Source: Burkholderiaceae bacterium (lineage in GTDB: Bacteria > Pseudomonadota > Gammaproteobacteria > Burkholderiales > Burkholderiaceae_C). Taken from it: a DNA stretch of 64,000 nt. The notes beneath the pieces are model-generated. The model saw only the letters and a list, made by a program, of their open reading frames with translations, was not told the DNA's origin and made no database searches. Of this stretch, positions 52,799 to 61,899 are shown one piece after another; within the stretch, counting starts at the first letter, position 1; each line of letters starts with the position of its first letter. The DNA lies in assembly GCA_024235895.1 (NCBI GenBank), contig JACKLM010000004.1, forward strand, positions 124,001 to 188,000, written 5' to 3'. A program made the position numbers and the translations under genes.

Positions 52799-54294
52799 AA
52801 CTGCAACGCCGACTGGCCCTGACCCTGGCCGCTGCCGCGATCGCCGGCGCAGGCTGGCTGGGCGCCGCCACGCCGGCCCTGGCCGCCAAGGACACGCTGG
52901 TACTGGGCATGGTGCTCGAGCCGCCGTCGCTGGACCCGACCAGCGCCGCCGCCGCCGCGATCGGCGAGGTCGTGCACTACAACATCCTCGAGGGGCTGAC
53001 CAAGATCGAGGTCGACGGCCGCGTCACGCCGTTGCTCGCCGAGGGCTGGACCGAGACCCCCGACGGCGCGACCTACACCTTCCGCCTGCGCAAGGGCGTG
53101 CGCTTCTCCGACGGCAGCCCCCTCGACGCCGAGGCGGTCAAGTTCAGCTTCGAGCGCGCCAAGGCCGAGGGCAGCACGAACAAGGCCAAGAAGGCGGTGT
53201 TCGACAACATCTCGCGCGTCACCGTCGTCGACCCGCACACCGTCATCCTGACGCTGGACCGGGCCGACCCGATGCTGCCGTTCCGCCTCGGCGAGAACAC
53301 CGCGGTCATCCTGCACCCGAAGACCGCGGCGCAGGCGGCGACGCAACCCGTCGGCACCGGCCCCTACGTGCTCGCCGACTGGAAGAAGGGCAGCTCGATC
53401 ACGCTCGCGGCGCGGCCCGACGCGCGCGTGAAGCCGGCGATCCGGCGCGTGAGCTTTCGCATCATCAACGACCCGGCGGCACAGGTCGCCGCGCTGCTGG
53501 CCGGCGACATCGACGGCATGCCGCGCTTCCAGTCGCCGCAGGCGGTCAAGCAGTTCGAGGCCGACAAGCGCTTCGTGGTCCAGAAGGGCAGCACCGCCGG
53601 CAAGGGCCAGCTGACGATCAACAACAAGCGCAAGCCCTTCGACGACGTGCGCGTGCGGCGTGCGATCGCGCACGCGATCGACCGCCAGGCCTTCATCGAC
53701 GGCGTGCTGGAGGGCCTGGGCAGGCCGATCGGCAGCCACTTCGCGCCGACCGACGCCGGTTATGTCGACCTGACCGGCCTGTACCCCTACGACCCCGCAA
53801 AGGCCAAGGCGCTGCTGAAGGAGGCCGGGGTGGCCACGCCGCTGAAGGTCACGCTGACGCTGCCGCCGCCGCAGTATGCGCGCAAGGGCGGCGAGGTCGT
53901 CGCCGCGATGCTGGCCAAGGTCGGCGTCGAGGCCAAGATCGAGAACGTCGAGTGGGCGCAGTGGCTGTCGGGCCCGTTCAAGGGCAACTTCGACCTCACG
54001 ATCATCAACCACGTCGAGCCGCTGGACTACATGCAGTACACCAACAAGGCGTACTACTGGGGCTACGACAACCCGGCCTTCGACGAGCTCGTGCGCCGGC
54101 ACGCGGGCACGACCAACCCCGACGAGCGGTTGCAGGTCTGGCAGCAGATGCAGCGCCAGCTCGCCGGCGACGCCGTCAACGCATGGCTGTTCAACCCGAC
54201 CAACGTCGCCGTCTACCGGCGCGGGCTGAGCGGGCTCTGGCACGCGTCGCCGATCTTCGCCAACGAGATCGCCGCCGTGCGCTGGGCGCGCTGA
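52795..54294 (+). CDS. ABC transporter substrate-binding protein, family 5
   Basis: A 499-residue exported solute-binding protein of the peptide/nickel class. The signal peptide ends in PALAA near residue 31. Family motifs are TLVLGMVLEPPSLDPTSA, GRVTPLLAEGWTETPDG, YTFRLRKGVRFSDGSPLDAEAVKFSFER and VRRAIAHAIDRQAFIDGVLEG. A GGAG stands before the start. Probable cargo is short peptides or another small polar solute such as glutathione. Coupled by ATGA to the second ATPase gene. Confidence 0.93.
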   Translation: MKLQRRLALTLAAAAIAGAGWLGAATPALAAKDTLVLGMVLEPPSLDPTSAAAAAIGEVVHYNILEGLTKIEVDGRVTPLLAEGWTETPDGATYTFRLRKGVRFSDGSPLDAEAVKFSFERAKAEGSTNKAKKAVFDNISRVTVVDPHTVILTLDRADPMLPFRLGENTAVILHPKTAAQAATQPVGTGPYVLADWKKGSSITLAARPDARVKPAIRRVSFRIINDPAAQVAALLAGDIDGMPRFQSPQAVKQFEADKRFVVQKGSTAGKGQLTINNKRKPFDDVRVRRAIAHAIDRQAFIDGVLEGLGRPIGSHFAPTDAGYVDLTGLYPYDPAKAKALLKEAGVATPLKVTLTLPPPQYARKGGEVVAAMLAKVGVEAKIENVEWAQWLSGPFKGNFDLTIINHVEPLDYMQYTNKAYYWGYDNPAFDELVRRHAGTTNPDERLQVWQQMQRQLAGDAVNAWLFNPTNVAVYRRGLSGLWHASPIFANEIAAVRWAR

Positions 54295-54441
54295 GCGCGC
54301 ACCGGCCAGGCCCTGGGCGCACGCCCGCGCGCCAGGGCTGACGAGGCGCGCCGCGCCGCGCCGTCGCCGCGGCTTGGCTCGCTTCGGGGTGGTCCCGGGC
54401 GCGCTGCCGCGACGGCCGTGGTGCTGCGCTACAGTCGGCGC

Positions 54442-55794
54442 ATGGCCTTTCACGACCGGCGCGGCTTGCCCTGCGGCAGCGGATCGGCGGCTGCACGCCA
54501 GGCGGCCGAGACCGCGCTTCGCGGCCTCATGGCCTACGACGCCACCGCGCTGGCCGGGATCGCCGACGCGATCGACGCCGACCCCGAGTGGCCGCTGCCG
54601 CGGCTGATGAAGGCCGGCTTCTGGCTCAGCCTGCCCGAGCCGGTTCGGGCGCGCGAGGCCGCCGTCGAGCTCGACGCCGTGCGCGCGCACATCGGCCGCG
54701 CACCGCCGCGCGAGCAGGCTCACTTCGCGGCGCTGCAGCGCGTCGTCGAGGGCCGCTGGGCGCAGGCCTGCGCGCTGTGGGACCAGCTGCTCGTCGAACA
54801 CCCGCGCGATGCGCTCGCCTTGCACTGGGCGCACCGCCTGGACTTTCACCGCGGCGACGCGCTGCAGCTTCGCGCGCGCCCGGCGCGCGCGCTGCCCGAG
54901 TGGGATGCCGGCGACCCGCTGCAGCCCTTCGTGCTCGGCCTGTACGCCTTCGGGCTCGAGGAGTGCCACGAGTACGGCGCCGCCGAGGACGCGGCGCGGC
55001 AGGCGCTGCACGCTGACGCGCAAGTGCGCTGGGCGATCCACGCGGTGGCGCACGTGATGGAAATGCAGGGCCGCATCGACGACGGCGTGGCCTGGCTGCG
55101 CCAGCACCAGCCTGGCTGGGCCGAGGGCAGCGACCTCGCGCTTCACCTGTGGTGGCACGCGGCGCTGTTGCGCATCGAGGCGATGGACCTGGCGGGTGCG
55201 CTGCGGCTGGCCGACAGCCACCTCGCCGGCGACGCGCTTCGCCTCGCGCGCGACCGCATCGACGCCGCCGCCCTGCTGTGGCGGCTGCACCTGCTGGGAG
55301 TCGACGTCGCGTCGCGCTGCCGCGCGCTGCTCGACGCCTGGCGGCCCGACGCCGATGCCGCCGGGCTGCACGCCTTCGACGACCTGCACGCGCTGCTCGC
55401 GATGCTGGGTGCGGGCGACCTCGTCGCCGCCGAGCGCTGGATCGCGCACTGCGCCGCGCGCGTGCTGGCCGCCGCCGACGCCGCGCGCGACAACCACGCG
55501 GTCGCGCGCGAGGTCGGGCTGCCGCTGATGCGCGGCATGCTGGCGCTGGCGCGCGCGCAGGTCGACACCGCGGCCGAGCAGCTCTACGCGGCACGCGCGC
55601 AGGCACCGCGGCTGGGCGGCAGCCACGCGCAGCGCGACCTCATCGACCAGACGTTGCTGGCCGCCGCCGCGCAGGGCAGCGCACGCCGCCTCGGGCGCGC
55701 GTTGCTCAACGAGCGCTGCATGGCCAAGCCCGCGACGGCGCTGACGCGGCACTGGATCGAGCGCATCGGGCCGGCCGAGGAGGCCAGTGCGTGA
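54442..55794 (+). CDS. TPR-type protein of the TTC38 family
   Basis: A 450-residue helical repeat protein. The segment FVLGLYAFGLEECHEYGAAED followed by WAIHAVAHVMEMQGRIDDGVAWL, and LALHLWWHAALLRIEAMDL, match the tetratricopeptide-repeat protein 38 family also found in animals. Cytoplasmic; role unknown. ATG 54442 has a TACAGT hexamer ending six bases upstream, pointing to a leaderless mRNA. Its end overlaps the proposed start of the Fur/Zur-family gene. Confidence 0.82.
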   Translation: MAFHDRRGLPCGSGSAAARQAAETALRGLMAYDATALAGIADAIDADPEWPLPRLMKAGFWLSLPEPVRAREAAVELDAVRAHIGRAPPREQAHFAALQRVVEGRWAQACALWDQLLVEHPRDALALHWAHRLDFHRGDALQLRARPARALPEWDAGDPLQPFVLGLYAFGLEECHEYGAAEDAARQALHADAQVRWAIHAVAHVMEMQGRIDDGVAWLRQHQPGWAEGSDLALHLWWHAALLRIEAMDLAGALRLADSHLAGDALRLARDRIDAAALLWRLHLLGVDVASRCRALLDAWRPDADAAGLHAFDDLHALLAMLGAGDLVAAERWIAHCAARVLAAADAARDNHAVAREVGLPLMRGMLALARAQVDTAAEQLYAARAQAPRLGGSHAQRDLIDQTLLAAAAQGSARRLGRALLNERCMAKPATALTRHWIERIGPAEEASA

Positions 55795-56272
55795 GCGATC
55801 CGGGCCGCTCCCGGGCGCCCGTCGCGCAGCATCCCGCGCGCAGGCTCGGTCCGTGAGTCCGCCGGGGCGTACCGATGCCGCCTCGGCCGCGAGGCGTCCG
55901 GCCGAGCGCGCGACGCGCCAGCGCGCCGCGATCCGCGCCGCCTTCGACCGCGCCGCACGCCCGCTGCTGGCCTCCGAGCTGCTCGCCCTGGCGCAGCGCG
56001 AGGTGCCGGGGCTGGTGCTGGCCACGGTCTACCGCAACCTCAAGGCGATGACCGCCGAGGGCGAGCTGCGCACCGTGCAGCTGCCGGGCGAAAACCCGCG
56101 CTACGAGCTGGCCGGCCACGCCCACCACCACCACTTCCAGTGCACACGCTGCCAGCGCGTCTTCGACGTCCACGCCTGCCCCGGCGACCTGGCGCGGCTC
56201 GCACCGCCGGGTTTCGTCGTCGAGGACCACGAGCTGACGCTTTACGGGCGCTGCCAACGCTGCAGCGCCTGA
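55787..56272 (+). CDS. zur: Fur-family regulator, probably Zur
   Basis: A 161-residue Fur-superfamily repressor: a winged helix (RQRAAIRAAFDRAARPLLASELL, VLATVYRNLKAM), a His-rich hinge HAHHHHFQC, and two structural zinc pairs CTRC and CQRC. Next to znuCBA it is most likely the zinc sensor Zur. The start is GTG 55787, overlapping the TTC38-like stop. The GGAGG there is very close, so GTG 55853 is a fair alternative. The name rests on context. Confidence 0.82.
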   Translation: MRERSGPLPGARRAASRAQARSVSPPGRTDAASAARRPAERATRQRAAIRAAFDRAARPLLASELLALAQREVPGLVLATVYRNLKAMTAEGELRTVQLPGENPRYELAGHAHHHHFQCTRCQRVFDVHACPGDLARLAPPGFVVEDHELTLYGRCQRCSA

Positions 56273-56337
56273 CGGCGCTGCCGACGCGACCACGGGATCG
56301 GCGGAGCTCGCGTCCGGTCGCATGACGCCAGCAAGCA

Positions 56338-56383
56338 CCGACACGGCCAGACCGCCCACGATAGAATTGCGAATGCTTTCGCA
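56338..56383 (+). promoter_or_regulatory. Promoter and dyad operator of the zinc-uptake operon
   Basis: CCGACA at 56338-56343 and TAGAAT at 56362-56367 are spaced 18 bases apart. A dyad TGCGAA-n4-TTCGCA at 56368-56383 overlaps the expected start point (about 56374). It resembles Fur-family operators of betaproteobacteria and is well placed for repression by the adjacent Zur-like protein. Confidence 0.65.
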
Positions 56384-56705
56384 TTTGCAGCCGTTGACCG
56401 CCGCAACGTCCTGGCCTGCGTCGCTGGCCGATGCGGCTGCGGCGGCGGGGATGCCGCGGCACGAGCCGACGAGAGCCGGGGCCGGCGCACCGACGCCCGC
56501 CCAGCCCCACGCGGACGCCCGCCCTCACGAGGACGAGCACGAGCACCCGCACCCGCACTCGCGAGCCGTCCTGCAACCCGACACGGCCACGCCGGCAGCC
56601 GCGACCCTGCTGATGCGCGCGGCCGTCGTGCGCGTCGGCGCGGCCGGCGCGTTGCTCGCCCTGCTGTGGCTGGCGGTGGCCTGGGCAATGGGGGGCGATG
56701 CATGA
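56373..56705 (+). CDS. His-rich single-pass membrane peptide of the zinc operon
   Basis: A small protein of about 110 residues from ATG 56373, or about 84 from ATG 56451. Its middle is very rich in His, Asp and Glu (DARPHEDEHEHPHPHS), a plausible metal-binding stretch. One transmembrane helix (VGAAGALLALLWLAVAWAM) ends the protein. It lies between the operator and znuC, and its stop overlaps an in-frame ATG of the znuC frame (ATGA). A zinc-handling or transporter-accessory role is inferred only from context. The start is unsure because 56373 lies on the predicted transcription start. I do not know the family. Confidence 0.55.
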   Translation: MLSHLQPLTAATSWPASLADAAAAAGMPRHEPTRAGAGAPTPAQPHADARPHEDEHEHPHPHSRAVLQPDTATPAAATLLMRAAVVRVGAAGALLALLWLAVAWAMGGDA

Positions 56706-57724
56706 GTGCAGCCGTACCGCACTCGCGGAGTGGCCGGCCCTTTCAGGCTGAAGAACCGCCTCCCGGAGGGATCGCACCGCCTGCAGCGAGCGTTGCGAGC
56801 GCTTGCGACACCCCCGAGGCCGCGCGCGGTCTCGGGGGTGTCGCAAGCGCCGGCGCCGCCCGTCGAAGCCGTGACGAAACGCCCTCCATGCACACCGCAC
56901 CGCCACGCTCGGCCGACGTAGCGCGCCAGCCGTCCTCGCCGCGCCCTGCGGTGCGCCTGCACGACCTGACGCTGACCTACCGCCGCCACCCTGCGGTGCA
57001 CCACCTGAACGGCGGCTTCGACCACGGCACGCTGACCGCCATCGTCGGCCCCAACGGCGCCGGCAAGAGCAGCCTGCTGGAGGCGATCGCGGGCCGCCTG
57101 CGGCCCAGCACCGGCGGCGTCGAGATCGACCCCGCGCTCGCCGCGCGCGTGGCCTACCTGCCGCAGGCGGCGGCGATCGACCGCAGCGTGCCGGTTCGCG
57201 TCGCCGACCTGGTCGCGCTCGGCGACTGGGGACGCAGCCGCGCCTTCGGCGCCGTCGATGCCGATGCGCGCGCGCGGCTCGGGCAGGCGCTGCAGGCGGT
57301 CGGGCTCGGCGGCTTCGAGCAGCGGCTGATCGGCGAGCTGTCGGTCGGCCAGTTCCAGCGCGTGCTGTTCGCGCGGCTGCTGCTGCAGGATGCGCGGCTG
57401 ATCCTGCTCGACGAGCCTTTCAACGCCGTCGACGCCGCCACCCAGGATGCGCTGATGGACGTCGTGCGCGGCTGGCACGCGCAAGGCCGTACCGTGATCG
57501 CCGTGCTGCACGACCTGGCGCTGGTGCGGCGCGAGTTCGGGCACGCGCTGCTGCTGGCGCGCGAGGCGCTGGCCTGGGGGCCGACCTCGCAGGTGCTGCG
57601 CCCGGAACCGCTGGCGCGTGCGCGCCGCATGGCTGCCGCCTGGGACGAGCATGCGGCGGCGTGCAACGCGGCGCCGGCGGCGGCCGGGACCGCGCACGCC
57701 GATCGCGCGCGCGAGGCGGCCTGA
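56702..57724 (+). CDS. znuC: Zinc ABC transporter ATPase, with a palindrome inserted in the 5' coding part
   Basis: An ATP-binding protein of the metal-chelate importer class. Conservation starts at PAVRLHDLTLTYRRHPAVHH. Walker A is GPNGAGKSS, the signature LSVGQFQR and Walker B LILLDEPFNAVD, as in ZnuC/MntB-type ATPases. ATG 56702 overlaps the stop of the His-rich peptide (ATGA) and would give 340 residues. ATG 56888 gives 278 residues, nearer the family length. The 62 extra residues come from a stretch with a 20-bp palindrome that keeps the frame open. It supplies energy to ZnuB. Confidence 0.88.
   Translation: MSAAVPHSRSGRPFQAEEPPPGGIAPPAASVASACDTPEAARGLGGVASAGAARRSRDETPSMHTAPPRSADVARQPSSPRPAVRLHDLTLTYRRHPAVHHLNGGFDHGTLTAIVGPNGAGKSSLLEAIAGRLRPSTGGVEIDPALAARVAYLPQAAAIDRSVPVRVADLVALGDWGRSRAFGAVDADARARLGQALQAVGLGGFEQRLIGELSVGQFQRVLFARLLLQDARLILLDEPFNAVDAATQDALMDVVRGWHAQGRTVIAVLHDLALVRREFGHALLLAREALAWGPTSQVLRPEPLARARRMAAAWDEHAAACNAAPAAAGTAHADRAREAA
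56799..56850. repeat. 20-bp perfect inverted repeat at the znuC 5' end
   Basis: GCGCTTGCGACACCCCCGAG at 56799-56818 and its exact reverse complement at 56831-56850 enclose a 12-base loop. The hairpin is far stronger than chance would give. It lies either in the N-terminal znuC codons or in its leader. No T-tract follows, so it is not a standard terminator. It looks like an inserted intergenic repeat. Confidence 0.85.
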
Positions 57725-57771
57725 GCCGTCGTCGCGCGCGGCGCCCGACACGCCCCATCGCCCGCACCCGC

Positions 57772-58656
57772 ATGCTCGCCGCGCTGCACGCCTGGCTGCT
57801 CGAGCCCTTCGCCGACTTCGGCTTCATGCGGCGCGCGCTCGTCGCCTGCGCCGCGCTGGCGCTGGCCAGCGCGCCGATCGGCACCCTGCTCGTCGTGCGC
57901 CGCATGAGCCTGATCGGCGACGCGATGGCGCATGCGCTGCTGCCCGGCGCGGCGCTCGGGTTTGCGCTCGCGGGGCTGTCGCTGTGGGCGATGGGGCTGG
58001 GCGGGCTGGTCGCCGCGCTGCTGGTGGCCGGGCTGGCGGCATGGGCCACGCGCGGCGCGCCGCAGCGCGAGGATGCGCACCTGACCGCGTTCTACCTGAT
58101 CGCGCTGGCCGCCGGGGTCGCGCTGCTGAGCGCCTTCGGCAGCCCGGTCGACCTGCTGCACGTGCTGTTCGGCAACGTGCTCGCGGTCGACGATGCGGCG
58201 CTGCTGACGGTGGCCGGGGTCGCCAGCCTGACGCTGCTCGTGCTGGCGCTGCTGTACCGGCCGCTGCTGGCGCTGAGCGTCGACCCGGGGTTCCTCGCCA
58301 TCGCGGCGCCGCGCTGGGCACGCTGGCTGCCGATGCTGTTCATGGCGCTGGTCGTGCTCAACCTCGTGGCCGGTTTCCAGGCGCTGGGCACGCTGATGGC
58401 GGTCGGGCTGATGATGCTGCCGGCGATCGCAGCCCGCTTCTGGGCGCGCACGCTGGCCGCGCAGGCGCTGGCGGCGTCGCTGATCGCGCTCCTCGCCGGC
58501 GCCGGCGGGCTGCTGCTGAGCTTCCACTTCGCGCTTCCCTCGGGCCCGGCGATCGTGCTGCTGGCCGGCGCGGTCTATGTCGGCTCGATGCTGGCGGGGC
58601 CGAACGAGAGCTGGCGCGCGCGCCGCGCCGCGCTGCGGCGGCACCTGGCGGGATGA
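57772..58656 (+). CDS. znuB: Zinc ABC transporter permease
   Basis: A 294-residue ABC-3 family permease with about eight transmembrane helices. Family motifs: SLIGDAMAHALLPGAALGF near residue 50, AFGSPVDLLHVLFGNVLAV, and GFQALGTLMAVGLMMLPAIAAR. It works with ZnuC and ZnuA. The stop overlaps znuA as ATGA. Confidence 0.92.
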   Translation: MLAALHAWLLEPFADFGFMRRALVACAALALASAPIGTLLVVRRMSLIGDAMAHALLPGAALGFALAGLSLWAMGLGGLVAALLVAGLAAWATRGAPQREDAHLTAFYLIALAAGVALLSAFGSPVDLLHVLFGNVLAVDDAALLTVAGVASLTLLVLALLYRPLLALSVDPGFLAIAAPRWARWLPMLFMALVVLNLVAGFQALGTLMAVGLMMLPAIAARFWARTLAAQALAASLIALLAGAGGLLLSFHFALPSGPAIVLLAGAVYVGSMLAGPNESWRARRAALRRHLAG

Positions 58657-59609
58657 GGGCCATGCATCGCGCCTCGCCCGGGAGCCCGACGCGCCGCGCG
58701 ATCCTGGCGGCTGCGCTGACGGCGCTCGGGGCACCCCGCGCGTTGCGCGCGCGGCCGAGCGGGTCGGCGCCGGCCTCGGGCGCAGGCGACGCGCCCGGCG
58801 CGGCGCCGCCGCTGCAGGTCGTGGCCAGCTTCTCGATCCTCGCCGATCTCGTGCGCGAGGTCGCCGGCGCGCACGCCGAGGTGCACGCGCTCGTCGGCCC
58901 CGACGCCGACGCCCATGTCTACACGCCGCGGCCGTCCGACCTGCTGCGCGTGCTCGGCGCCGACCTCGTCGTCCTCAACGGACTGGGCTTCGACGGCTGG
59001 ATGCCGCGCCTGTTGCAGACAGCGGGGCACCGCGGGCGCGTGCTGGTGGCCAGCGACGGCATCGTCGCACGCCGCCAGGGCCGCGGCCACGACCCGCACG
59101 CCTGGCACGACCCGGCGCGCGTGCGGCGCTATGTCGACAACCTGCGCGACGCGATGGCCTCGCTGCGCCCGGCCGAGGCGCCGGTCTTTGCCGGGCGCGC
59201 CGAGGATTTCGTGCGTCGGCTGGCGGCGATCGACGCCCAGGCGCGCCAGGCGCTGCAGGCACTGCCGCGCGAGCGCCGGCGGGTGCTGAGCTCGCACGAG
59301 GCCTTCGGCTACCTCGGCGAGGCCTACGGCATCGACTTCGTCGCGCCGGCGGGCGGCGCGCTGGCCGAGAGCTCGGCGCGCGATGTCGCGGCACTGATCC
59401 GGCTCGTGCGGCACGAGCGCGTGCAGGCGCTGTTCGTCGAGAATATCGCCGACCGCCGGCTGCTGGAGCGCATCGCCGCCGAGACCGGCGCGCGCATCGG
59501 CGGCACGCTGTACTCGGACGCGCTGTCGGCACCCGGCGGTCCGGCCGACAGCTACCTGGCGCTGATGGCGCACAACCTGCGCACCCTGGCCTCGGCGCTG
59601 GCCGGCTGA
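58653..59609 (+). CDS. znuA: Zinc/manganese ABC transporter binding protein
   Basis: A 318-residue cluster A-I metal-binding protein. A twin-Arg-like start (SPTRRAILAAALTALG) leads to a signal peptide. Metal ligands are visible: His in DAHVYTPRPSD, His in DPHAWHDP, His in SSHEAFGY and Asp in YSDALS. It lacks the long His-rich loop of gammaproteobacterial ZnuA, so manganese cannot be ruled out; the Zur-like gene and His-rich peptide favour zinc. It is the last gene of the operon. Confidence 0.9.
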   Translation: MRAMHRASPGSPTRRAILAAALTALGAPRALRARPSGSAPASGAGDAPGAAPPLQVVASFSILADLVREVAGAHAEVHALVGPDADAHVYTPRPSDLLRVLGADLVVLNGLGFDGWMPRLLQTAGHRGRVLVASDGIVARRQGRGHDPHAWHDPARVRRYVDNLRDAMASLRPAEAPVFAGRAEDFVRRLAAIDAQARQALQALPRERRRVLSSHEAFGYLGEAYGIDFVAPAGGALAESSARDVAALIRLVRHERVQALFVENIADRRLLERIAAETGARIGGTLYSDALSAPGGPADSYLALMAHNLRTLASALAG

Positions 59610-59709
59610 CCCCGGCGGCGCACCGCACGCAGGGCCCGCCGACCGTCACACGGACGCCCTACGATCGGCGCGTCGCCATCCCGCGCGACGCCACGACGAT
59701 CGACCGACC

Positions 59710-61899
59710 ATGCTGCACGACGACGACGTTCACGCCCTCGTCGAGGCGCGCCACCCGGACCCGTTCGCGGTCCTGGGCATGCACGCCGAGGCCGACGGCG
59801 CCCTGTGCGTGCGCGCGCTGCTGCCGCGCGCGGTCGAGGTCGCGGTGCACGACACGCGGACCGGGGCCCGCGTGGCGCGGCTCGCGCGGCGGCACCCGGC
59901 AGGGCTGTTCGAGGGGCCGATCCCGCGCCGGCGACGCCCCTTCGACTACCGGCTGCAGGTGGCCTGGGACGACGGCAGCGCGACCCGCCTGGCCGACCCC
60001 TACCGGATCGGGCCGCTGATCGGCGAGCTGGACCTGCACTACCTCGGCGAGGGCAGCCACCTGCGGCCGTTCGAGGTGCTGGGCGCGCACCCGGCGACGC
60101 TGGGCGAGGGCGTCTACGCGGTCGACGGCGTGCGCTTCGCGGTCTGGGCGCCGGACGCCGCCCGCGTGGCCGTGGTCGGCGACTTCAACGGCTGGGACGC
60201 GCGCCGCCATCCGATGCGCGCGCGCGGCGGCGCCGGCATCTGGGAGCTGTTCGTCCCGCACGCGATCCAGGGCGACCGCTACAAGTATGCGATCCGCGCC
60301 CGCGACGGCGCCGAGCTGCCGCTGAAGTGCGACCCCTACGCGCGCGCGGCGCAGGTGCGCCCCGAGACCGCCAGCGCCGTCCCCGAGCCGCTGCCGCCGG
60401 CACGCGCGCTGCCGGCCGGCCGCGCCGAGGCCAATGCGCGCCGCGCACCGCTGGCGATCTACGAGGTGCACGCGGGCAGCTGGCGGCGCCACCCCGACGG
60501 CCGCTTCCACGGCTGGGACGAGCTCGCGGCCGCGCTGCCGGCGTATGTGGCCGACCTGGGCTTCACGCATGTCGAGCTGCTGCCGGTCACCGAGCATCCC
60601 TTCGACGGCTCGTGGGGCTACCAGACGCTGGGCCTTTACGCGCCGACCGCGCGCTTCGGCGACGCGGCGGGGCTGCGCCGCTTCGTCGACGCCTGCCACG
60701 CGCACGGCCTGGGCGTGCTGCTCGACTGGGTGCCGGCGCATTTCCCCGGCGATGCGCATGGGCTGGCGCGCTTCGACGGCAGCGCGCTGTACGAATACGC
60801 CGACCCGCGCGAGGGCCTGCACCGCGACTGGGACACGCTGATCTACAACTTCGGCCGCCGCGAGGTGGTCAACTTCCTCGTCGGCAGCGCGCTGTACTGG
60901 GTCGAACGCATGGGCGCCGACGGCTTGCGCGTCGATGCGGTGGCGTCGATGCTGTACCGCGACTACTCGCGCGACGAGGGGCAGTGGGTCCCGAACGTGC
61001 ACGGCGGGCGCGAAAACCTGGAGGCGATCGCGCTGCTCAGGCGCGTCAACGAGGTGCTGGGCGCCGAATGCCCGGGCGCGATCACGCTGGCCGAGGAATC
61101 GACCGCCTTCCCCGGCGTCAGCGCGCCGACCTGGTCCGGCGGGCTGGGCTTCCACTACAAGTGGAACATGGGCTGGATGCACGATACGCTGGCCTACATG
61201 CGCGAGGACCCGGTGCACCGTCGCTGGCACCACGACAGGATGCGCTTCGGGCTCGTCTACGCGTTCAGCGAGAACTTCGTGCTGCCGCTGTCGCACGACG
61301 AGGTCGTGCACGGCAAGGGGTCGATCCTCGCCCGCATGCCGGGTGACGACTGGCAGCGCTTCGCCAACCTGCGCGCCTACTACGGCTTCATGTGGGGCCA
61401 CCCGGGCAAGAAGCTGCTCTTCATGGGCCAGGAGTGGGGCCAGCGCGGCGAGTGGAACCACGACGTCGAGCTGCCCTGGGCCGAGCTCGCCGACGACCGC
61501 CACGCCGGCGTGCAGCGGCTGGTGCGCGACCTCAACCGCGCCTACCGCGAGCTGCCGGCGCTGCACCGGCTGGACGGCGAGGCGGCCGGATTCGAGTGGC
61601 TGGTGGCCGACGACGAGGACGAATCGGTCTACGCCTGGCTGCGCCGCGACGACTGCGGCGGGATGGCGGTCGTCGTCGCCAACTTCACGCCGGTGCCGCG
61701 CCACGGCTGGCGCCTCGGGGTCCCCGCGGGGCCGGGCGTCTGGCGCGAGGCCGTCAATACCGACTCGGCGCACTACGGCGGCAGCAACCTCGGCAACGGC
61801 GGTGCGGTCGGCGTGCAACCGCGGCCATCGCACGGCCACGCGCAGTCGGTCGAGCTGACGCTGCCGCCGCTGGCCACGCTGATCCTCGTGCCGGGCTGA
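59710..61899 (+). CDS. glgB: 1,4-alpha-glucan branching enzyme
   Basis: GlgB forms the alpha-1,6 branches of glycogen. The 729-residue GH13 protein has two N-terminal carbohydrate-binding-type domains (HPDPFAVLGMH; FAVWAPDAARVAVVGDFNGWD) and the catalytic barrel. The nucleophile is Asp409 in DGLRVDAVASM, the acid/base Glu462 in LAEESTAFPG, and the third Asp is in LSHDEVVHG. Normal length. It is followed by glgX. Confidence 0.97.
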   Translation: MLHDDDVHALVEARHPDPFAVLGMHAEADGALCVRALLPRAVEVAVHDTRTGARVARLARRHPAGLFEGPIPRRRRPFDYRLQVAWDDGSATRLADPYRIGPLIGELDLHYLGEGSHLRPFEVLGAHPATLGEGVYAVDGVRFAVWAPDAARVAVVGDFNGWDARRHPMRARGGAGIWELFVPHAIQGDRYKYAIRARDGAELPLKCDPYARAAQVRPETASAVPEPLPPARALPAGRAEANARRAPLAIYEVHAGSWRRHPDGRFHGWDELAAALPAYVADLGFTHVELLPVTEHPFDGSWGYQTLGLYAPTARFGDAAGLRRFVDACHAHGLGVLLDWVPAHFPGDAHGLARFDGSALYEYADPREGLHRDWDTLIYNFGRREVVNFLVGSALYWVERMGADGLRVDAVASMLYRDYSRDEGQWVPNVHGGRENLEAIALLRRVNEVLGAECPGAITLAEESTAFPGVSAPTWSGGLGFHYKWNMGWMHDTLAYMREDPVHRRWHHDRMRFGLVYAFSENFVLPLSHDEVVHGKGSILARMPGDDWQRFANLRAYYGFMWGHPGKKLLFMGQEWGQRGEWNHDVELPWAELADDRHAGVQRLVRDLNRAYRELPALHRLDGEAAGFEWLVADDEDESVYAWLRRDDCGGMAVVVANFTPVPRHGWRLGVPAGPGVWREAVNTDSAHYGGSNLGNGGAVGVQPRPSHGHAQSVELTLPPLATLILVPG

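Noticed and set aside
54295..54341. A terminator after the importer binding-protein gene
   Set aside because: A bulged GCCCTGG hairpin is present but no T-tract follows.
52639..56025. An 1128-codon minus frame opposite the importer and TTC38-like genes
   Set aside because: It has shadow composition and no domains, and it crosses three well-supported plus-strand genes.
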